Assembly (NCBI GenBank): GCA_910577605.1
Contig: CAJTON010000003.1
Span: 75,475 to 139,007, forward strand
Direction: 5' to 3'
From: an uncultured Butyrivibrio sp.
GTDB taxonomy: Bacteria; Bacillota; Clostridia; Lachnospirales; Lachnospiraceae
DNA length: 63,533 nucleotides
The position numbers were made by a program, and so were the translations under genes. Under the pieces are notes generated by a model. That model did no database searches. It saw only the letters and a list, made by a program, of their open reading frames with translations, and was not told where the DNA came from. Of this stretch, positions 59,001 through 63,533 are shown one piece after another (the first letter of the stretch is position 1; each line of letters opens with the position of its first letter).

Positions 59001-60971
59001 ATGAAATTAAGAAAGCTTATTCCCCTCGCGGCGGCAGTCCTTATGCTATGCACAGCCTGCGCGGGCAGGGGGGACAAACAGACAAGCGTTAAGATTTCCG
59101 ACGCTCCCGCCGGTATCTTTGTCAAAAAGGTCGAAAACCTTCCCGACGACTTTATTTTCGGCTGCGACGTTTCCAGCGTTATAGCGCAGGAAAAAAGCGG
59201 CGTAGTCTACTACAACGACGAGGGCAAGGAGCAGGACCTTATGCTCACTCTCGCGGAAAACGGCGTGAACACCATACGGATACGCGTATGGAACGACCCC
59301 TACGACGAGGACGGCAAGGGCTACGGCGGCGGCAGCAACGACGTCGATACAGCCATAGAAATAGGCAAAAGAGCTACAAAATACGGTATGGGCTGCATAA
59401 TTGACTTCCACTATTCCGATTTCTGGGCGGACCCTAACAAGCAGATGGTTCCCAAGGCGTGGAAGGATATGGATCTTGAGACAAAGCAGAAGGCACTTCA
59501 CGATTTTACATATGACTCTCTCAAAAAAATGCTTGATGCCGGAGTGAACGTGACAATGGTCCAGTTAGGCAACGAAACCACCACCGGAATGTGCGGCGAG
59601 ACCAAAAAAAGCGCGGTCTGCAAGCTCATGATCTCCGGCGGGGAGGCTGTAAGGAAAATAGAGGAAGAATATAAAAAAGATATTCTTATAGCCATACATC
59701 TCACCAACCCCGAAAGCGGGGACGATTACTACGCCTTCGCGCAGCTTTTAAAAGAATTTAAGGTCGATTACGACGTTTTCGGAACCTCGTACTATCCGTA
59801 CTGGCACGGCTCGCTTGACAACCTCACGGAGGTGCTTAAAAATATTTCCGAAAAGTACGGCAAAAAAGCGGTGCTTGAAATATCGTACGCATACACCTAC
59901 GACGAGGGCGACGGCTTCGGCAACACCATAAGCGAGGGCATGACCACCGCGGCATTCCCCTATGCAGTAACTGTTCAGGGACAGGCGGACAGCATCAGAG
60001 ACGTGACGGAAGCCGTTGTAAAAATAGGTGAAGCTGGAATAGGCGTATGCTATTGGGAACCCGCTTGGATCCCCGTTCCCGGAACCGGCTACGACGACCG
60101 TTTCCCTGTATGGGAGGAAAACGGCTCCGGCTGGGCGTCCTCCTACTCTTCAGATTACGACCCCGACGACGCCGGCAAATATTACGGGGGAAGCTCATGG
60201 GACAATCAGGCTATGTTTGATTTTGAAGGAAAGCCCCTTCCCTCTCTCTCGGTGTTCAGATTCATGAAAGAGGGAGCGTCCACCGACGTAAAAATAGACA
60301 GCGTGGCCAATCCCTCTTACATTGTAAGAATAGGCGACGAGGTCCCTCTGCCCGAAAAGATCACCGCCAACTACAACAACGGTGAAACCACGGAAATAGA
60401 CGTAACGTGGGACGTTGACAGATCGCAGTTTGAAAAGCTCGGCTCATACACCGTAAAGGGAACCGCCGTAAACGGAGACGACAAATACGACGTGACCGCC
60501 TATGTAAAGATCGTTGAACTTAATTACGTTGAAAATTACAGCTTTGAGGACGAAGACGAATCAATGTGGAAGATCACCAACATAGACGACGTGACCTCGG
60601 AGATCTATATAATAGATAAGCAGTCAGATGCCGTGACCGGCTCCAAATCGCTCCACTTCTATTCGACCTCGGATGAAGGCGTGAACTTTACCGTCGAACA
60701 GGAAGTCAAGAATTTAAAGGCCGGAAACTATAAATTCTCGATCGTCATGCACGGCAGCGAGCTTACGCCTCAGGAAATCGAGATCTACGCTGTTTCGGAC
60801 GGAGTTGAATACAAACAAAGCTTAACGATCTCAGGCTGGACCGACTACAAGTATCCAGTAATTGAAAACATTCCCTGCGAGTCCGGCACTATAACCGTCG
60901 GCGCAAGAGTAAAAGCCCCGTCAGGCTCATGGGGCAACCTCGACGACTTCGTGCTTGCTCCTCAGGAATAG
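59001..60971 (+). CDS. GH53 endo-beta-1,4-galactanase, surface lipoprotein with accessory domains
   Basis: A 656-residue extracellular galactanase. The N-terminus has a signal sequence with lipobox-like CTAC (Cys20). The GH53 barrel (about 45-410) has the acid/base Glu in VQLGNETTTG, the nucleophile in AVLEISYAY and a likely calcium loop around DDGNP-type Asp residues. A bacterial Ig-like domain (Big_4; ITANYNNGETTEIDVTWDVD, about 435-505) and a C-terminal beta-sandwich resembling a carbohydrate-binding module (about 510-656) follow. It cuts insoluble galactan at the surface for uptake. It is 28 bases after the GH42 gene, with GGAGG before ATG 59001. Confidence 0.92.
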   Translation: MKLRKLIPLAAAVLMLCTACAGRGDKQTSVKISDAPAGIFVKKVENLPDDFIFGCDVSSVIAQEKSGVVYYNDEGKEQDLMLTLAENGVNTIRIRVWNDPYDEDGKGYGGGSNDVDTAIEIGKRATKYGMGCIIDFHYSDFWADPNKQMVPKAWKDMDLETKQKALHDFTYDSLKKMLDAGVNVTMVQLGNETTTGMCGETKKSAVCKLMISGGEAVRKIEEEYKKDILIAIHLTNPESGDDYYAFAQLLKEFKVDYDVFGTSYYPYWHGSLDNLTEVLKNISEKYGKKAVLEISYAYTYDEGDGFGNTISEGMTTAAFPYAVTVQGQADSIRDVTEAVVKIGEAGIGVCYWEPAWIPVPGTGYDDRFPVWEENGSGWASSYSSDYDPDDAGKYYGGSSWDNQAMFDFEGKPLPSLSVFRFMKEGASTDVKIDSVANPSYIVRIGDEVPLPEKITANYNNGETTEIDVTWDVDRSQFEKLGSYTVKGTAVNGDDKYDVTAYVKIVELNYVENYSFEDEDESMWKITNIDDVTSEIYIIDKQSDAVTGSKSLHFYSTSDEGVNFTVEQEVKNLKAGNYKFSIVMHGSELTPQEIEIYAVSDGVEYKQSLTISGWTDYKYPVIENIPCESGTITVGARVKAPSGSWGNLDDFVLAPQE

Positions 60972-60990
60972 CATAACGCGCACAAAATGA

Positions 60991-61025
60991 AAAGAGCGTC
61001 CCTCTCACGGGGGCGCTCTCTTTTG
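60991..61025 (+). terminator. Terminator of the GH42-GH53 operon
   Basis: GAGCGTCCC pairs with GGGGGCGCTC around a short loop, followed by TCTTTTG. It begins 20 bases after the GH53 stop. Confidence 0.85.
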
Positions 61026-61113
61026 CGCTTCGCACAATCAAATACGGCTAAATGCTATAGATTTATATACCGGATTATGCTAAAATAAATAAGAACACAA
61101 ATAATTCAGGACC

Positions 61114-61743
61114 GTGGTAAATTATATGGACCCCTCTTTTTCAACCGTTATAAAAAACATACCGTTATTTTTTCAGACCTCCGATACACTTTTTTCGCCG
61201 AATGCCGTTGATACGGGAACCTTATCAATGCTTTCGCAAACGGAATTTTTACCTGATGACAAAGTGCTTGATCTAGGCTGCGGATACGGAGCAGTCGGCA
61301 TTCTCGCCGCTAAATTAATCGGTCAGGATAAGGTTACAATGTGCGACGTCTCCGAAACCGCTGTGCGTTATTCGCAAAATAACGCCAAGCTGAATCAGGT
61401 GCCGGATATTACTGTTAAATTAAGCGACGGTTTTGAAAATATCCCCGACAGCGATTTTACCTTAATACTCTCCAATCCGCCATATCACACCGATTTTTCG
61501 GTCGCAAAGCGCTTTATTGAGGACGGTTTTCACAGGCTGGCGCTCGGCGGGCGTATGCTTATGGTAACCAAACGGCTTACATGGTATAAAAATAAATTCA
61601 CCTCCGTATTCGGAGGCTGCAAAATACGGGAGATCAACGGCTATTATGTATTTATCGCGGAAAAAAGAACCCCCGTAATCAAGAAAAAGGCTGAGAAGAC
61701 CAATAAGCTTTCAAAGAAATTACAGCGGAAATACCAAAAGTGA
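61114..61743 (+). CDS. Class I SAM-dependent methyltransferase (RsmC/RlmG-like)
   Basis: A 209-residue methyltransferase with motif I DLGCGYGAVGI (about residue 53), and the NPPYH motif that is typical of N-methylation of rRNA bases or proteins. Opening PLFFQTSDTLFSPNAVDTGT is the RsmC/RlmG-type domain, and a basic C-terminal tail (KKKAEKTNKLSKK) could bind RNA. The start is uncertain: GTG 61114 or ATG 61126; no good binding site precedes either. The broken Nudix gene follows after 8 bases. Confidence 0.85.
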   Translation: MVNYMDPSFSTVIKNIPLFFQTSDTLFSPNAVDTGTLSMLSQTEFLPDDKVLDLGCGYGAVGILAAKLIGQDKVTMCDVSETAVRYSQNNAKLNQVPDITVKLSDGFENIPDSDFTLILSNPPYHTDFSVAKRFIEDGFHRLALGGRMLMVTKRLTWYKNKFTSVFGGCKIREINGYYVFIAEKRTPVIKKKAEKTNKLSKKLQRKYQK

Positions 61744-61751
61744 GGTGTCCT

Positions 61752-62027
61752 ATGCGTTTTGTATACTGTCCGCACTGCGGACAAAAGCTTATAAAAAAAG
61801 AAATCGATCTTGACGTCAAATCGCTCACCTACATACGCAGCTAGTCCTATGAAAAAAAGGAAACGCTGATGCTCGGCTATAAAGCCGTAGTTGATAAAGC
61901 GGATTTTAAAATATCCCAAGAAGTCGATTCCGTTCAATGGTTCAGATCGGACGAAGCGCCTGCCCTGCTCAGGGAGGGAAGCATAGCGTGGCAGCTTGTA
62001 AACGCGGTTATAGCAGAAGGTATATGA
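61752..62027 (+). pseudogene. Decayed NudC-type Nudix hydrolase
   Basis: A 92-codon frame that begins MRFVYCPHCGQKL (zinc ribbon of NADH-pyrophosphatase-like Nudix proteins) and ends with a C-terminal part (ETLMLGYKAVVDKADFK, VDSVQWFRSDEA). Codon 31 (61842-61844) is TAG in the otherwise open frame, and would be CAG (Gln) after one base change. The central part with the Nudix box, usually some 70-100 residues, is missing, by a clean in-frame deletion. GAGG lies before ATG 61752, so the start of the gene was once active. The rest of the frame is intact. Confidence 0.85.
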
Positions 62028-62029
62028 AA

Positions 62030-62530
62030 TCAGTCTTTATCCGGATAATTATCCCTATAAGCCTCCGTTCCTAATCTGTCAAGCATTGACAGTGCTTCAT
62101 CGTTATAACATTTATATGCCTTCTCTCCAAACAGCAAATAAGGACCGCCCAGATGAACTATATCAATAGCTTCACCTTCTCCAAAGAATGCCCTGTACGG
62201 ATAAGTCTTTCCCACATATATCGGATAATCAGATATTCCGTATTTATTTACTTCTACCTGTAAAAGAATTTCAACAAATTTATTTATCTGCTGTTTTGTA
62301 AGATATTCAACAATTTCTCCTCTGTCTCCGATTACACCGATTTTACAGTCAGTAAAATCGTATCCGTCAAACGGAGAATTACTAAAAGGTAAGCCATTGT
62401 TTACCGTTCTTGATGTCAAAGCCGCAATATTTGTAAATTTAGCCCTAAAAATAATAAGTATAAACATGATTGTAAAAAGTACAGAACAAAATATTATGAC
62501 ATACAGTTTTTTTCCTACTCTCATTTTCAT
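62030..62530 (-). CDS. Membrane-anchored protein of unknown function, downstream of the papain-like gene
   Basis: A 166-residue protein with one N-terminal transmembrane helix (about 10-32), so most of it is outside the membrane, and an unassigned soluble domain (about 45-166). ATG 62530 is chosen: it overlaps the TGA of the papain-like gene by 4 bases (ATGA) and GGGG is just upstream. Composition is more A+T-rich than most of the window. Coupling to the protease gene suggests a partner or inhibitor; this is inference. Confidence 0.68.
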   Translation of the reverse strand: MKMRVGKKLYVIIFCSVLFTIMFILIIFRAKFTNIAALTSRTVNNGLPFSNSPFDGYDFTDCKIGVIGDRGEIVEYLTKQQINKFVEILLQVEVNKYGISDYPIYVGKTYPYRAFFGEGEAIDIVHLGGPYLLFGEKAYKCYNDEALSMLDRLGTEAYRDNYPDKD

Positions 62531-63533
62531 CCCCAATTCATGCAAGCTGCTCCATATAAAGTTAATGTAGCCCCTGAAACCGGACTCACATATGTATATA
62601 CATTTGATGCGGAAGTTGAAGTGCTGCTAAAGCCATACTCAGGGTCCATAATATAAATAACTCCCGACATAATATTAGTTCCATATATTACAACATCATG
62701 AGCAATATAAGTAGATTTATTTAAAAAGGTCCCCAAAACCGGATATCCGTCCTTAATATTAACTAGCAAAATATTAGAGGATAACGCCTGCTTTTTGTAT
62801 GTGTATGAAACTTCGTACATCTTTAAAACATCATCTTCTAATCCAACCTCTAAGTAACAGTTATACTCGTCATATTTCGTAGTTCCACACCATTTTATAG
62901 CAACGGCAGTTGCCCGAAGATCCATATTTTTAAGGTAATTAACTATACACGCCGCAGAAGCTGCCCAACATAACAATGAATTTTTCGGCTGGCTTACATA
63001 CTTCACATTGCATGAAAAATAAACCGGAAGTCTGGCATTCAAATCCGGATTACTATATGGCAATTCATAGCTTTCAACTATACTTCTAAACGACACAGTT
63101 TCGCTTTCAAACTGTTTTGCACTCTCAATGATTCCCCTTCCCTCGACAGGTATCGAAACGCTTCCCAGCATATAAATCTCTTTCCCGTCATAAAGATAGC
63201 TTGCGTAATAACCGTATATGATCGCAAAACCCGTATCTACATCCGCTATCCGGTTGACCTTCTCCGCAAAGGCGGTCGTAAACTGGTAATATATTTCACC
63301 GTCTGTAATCTTTTTAATAACCCAGCCAATCAAAGCTCCCTCATGCTTTATCGGTATAAATTCACAGTTGAAAACCAAGCCGTCCTTCGTGTAATCATAT
63401 ACGCTTACGGAATCTGAATATGTAAGCTCATAAAAATCAACGCCCGACAGCCCCGTCTGTTCTTTGACAGGCTCAACGGCATTTAGGGCTGAGGTTATTT
63501 CGTCAATGTCCGATGTGTCAGCCGTATCGATAG
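62527..63533 (-). CDS. Papain-like (C39/C70-type) cysteine protease, 5' end outside the window
   Basis: The frame is open to the window edge (about 335 residues visible). The C-terminal catalytic domain (roughly the last 160 residues) shows the papain-like pattern: SQPKNSLLCWAASAACIV with Gln and the catalytic Cys, then His in YIAHDVVIYG and an Asp in YIMDPEYG. The upstream portion (GVDFYELTYSDSVSVYDY, IGWVIKK) looks like a propeptide or partner-binding region. Signal peptide, if any, is outside the window. Substrate unknown. The gene overlaps the next by 4 bases. Confidence 0.75.
   Translation of the reverse strand, partial: IDTADTSDIDEITSALNAVEPVKEQTGLSGVDFYELTYSDSVSVYDYTKDGLVFNCEFIPIKHEGALIGWVIKKITDGEIYYQFTTAFAEKVNRIADVDTGFAIIYGYYASYLYDGKEIYMLGSVSIPVEGRGIIESAKQFESETVSFRSIVESYELPYSNPDLNARLPVYFSCNVKYVSQPKNSLLCWAASAACIVNYLKNMDLRATAVAIKWCGTTKYDEYNCYLEVGLEDDVLKMYEVSYTYKKQALSSNILLVNIKDGYPVLGTFLNKSTYIAHDVVIYGTNIMSGVIYIMDPEYGFSSTSTSASNVYTYVSPVSGATLTLYGAACMNWG

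Overview
The window looks like chromosome from an anaerobic Gram-positive bacterium of the class Clostridia (Firmicutes), probably a plant-fibre-associated member of the Ruminococcaceae/Oscillospiraceae or a neighbouring family. This is inferred from gene order and protein character, not from a marker gene. Supporting signs are mcsA-mcsB-clpC, a long single-chain PurL, class 1B PyrD with PyrK, a CIRCE site, AGGAGG ribosome binding sites, Gram-positive lipoboxes, a cohesin/dockerin pair and several galactan and mannan hydrolases. Most genes lie on the minus strand. No insertion sequence, phage gene, CRISPR array or rRNA was seen.

Layout: (1) 1-3062, a GntR regulator followed by mcsA, mcsB and the 5' part of clpC (protein quality control). 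(2) 3105-7511, a two-gene envelope module: a secreted GH73-type glucosaminidase ending in a dockerin-like domain, and a membrane protein with an outward-facing cohesin-like domain. (3) 7596-18179, a nucleotide cluster: zinc-ribbon gene, degenerate Nudix gene, pyrC, a cytidine-deaminase-like gene, pyrF, pyrK, pyrD, pyrE, a VanZ-like gene, a small membrane protein, purE, purM, purN, purD. (4) 18203-19529, the infC-rpmI-rplT operon with an ATT start and a structured leader. (5) 19625-31828, degV, two lepB paralogues, purL, a DUF1963 gene, two tandem AstE/aspartoacylase-like genes (one has lost its metal ligands), a nuclease-helicase fusion and a lipoprotein. (6) 31862-37005, an intracellular GH26 enzyme, a zinc-ribbon membrane protein, tRNA-Thr(CGT), a DHH phosphoesterase and an ABC importer pair without a binding protein. 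(7) 36979-42617, a large ABC ATPase-permease with a strong operator, a lipoprotein, a secreted CHAT/caspase-like protein and a third lepB. (8) 42636-47951, htpG under a CIRCE element, a PrsA-like foldase, maf, an Lrp regulator and small acidic proteins. (9) 47994-52386, an ankyrin protein, a GNAT acetyltransferase and a hybrid histidine kinase. (10) 52503-61025, a galactan utilisation locus: two GH53 galactanases (one cytoplasmic, one a lipoprotein), a GH42 beta-galactosidase, an unassigned 611-residue enzyme candidate and a LacI repressor. (11) 61114-63533, a methyltransferase, a broken Nudix gene and a papain-like protease gene cut by the window end.

The most distinctive items are the self-contained cohesin-dockerin autolysin pair, a 19-base LacI operator present twice that controls both arms of the galactan locus, two inverted repeats of the same geometry suggesting that the GntR regulator links proteolysis and an ABC transporter, the secreted CHAT-like protein, and several catalytically altered paralogues.
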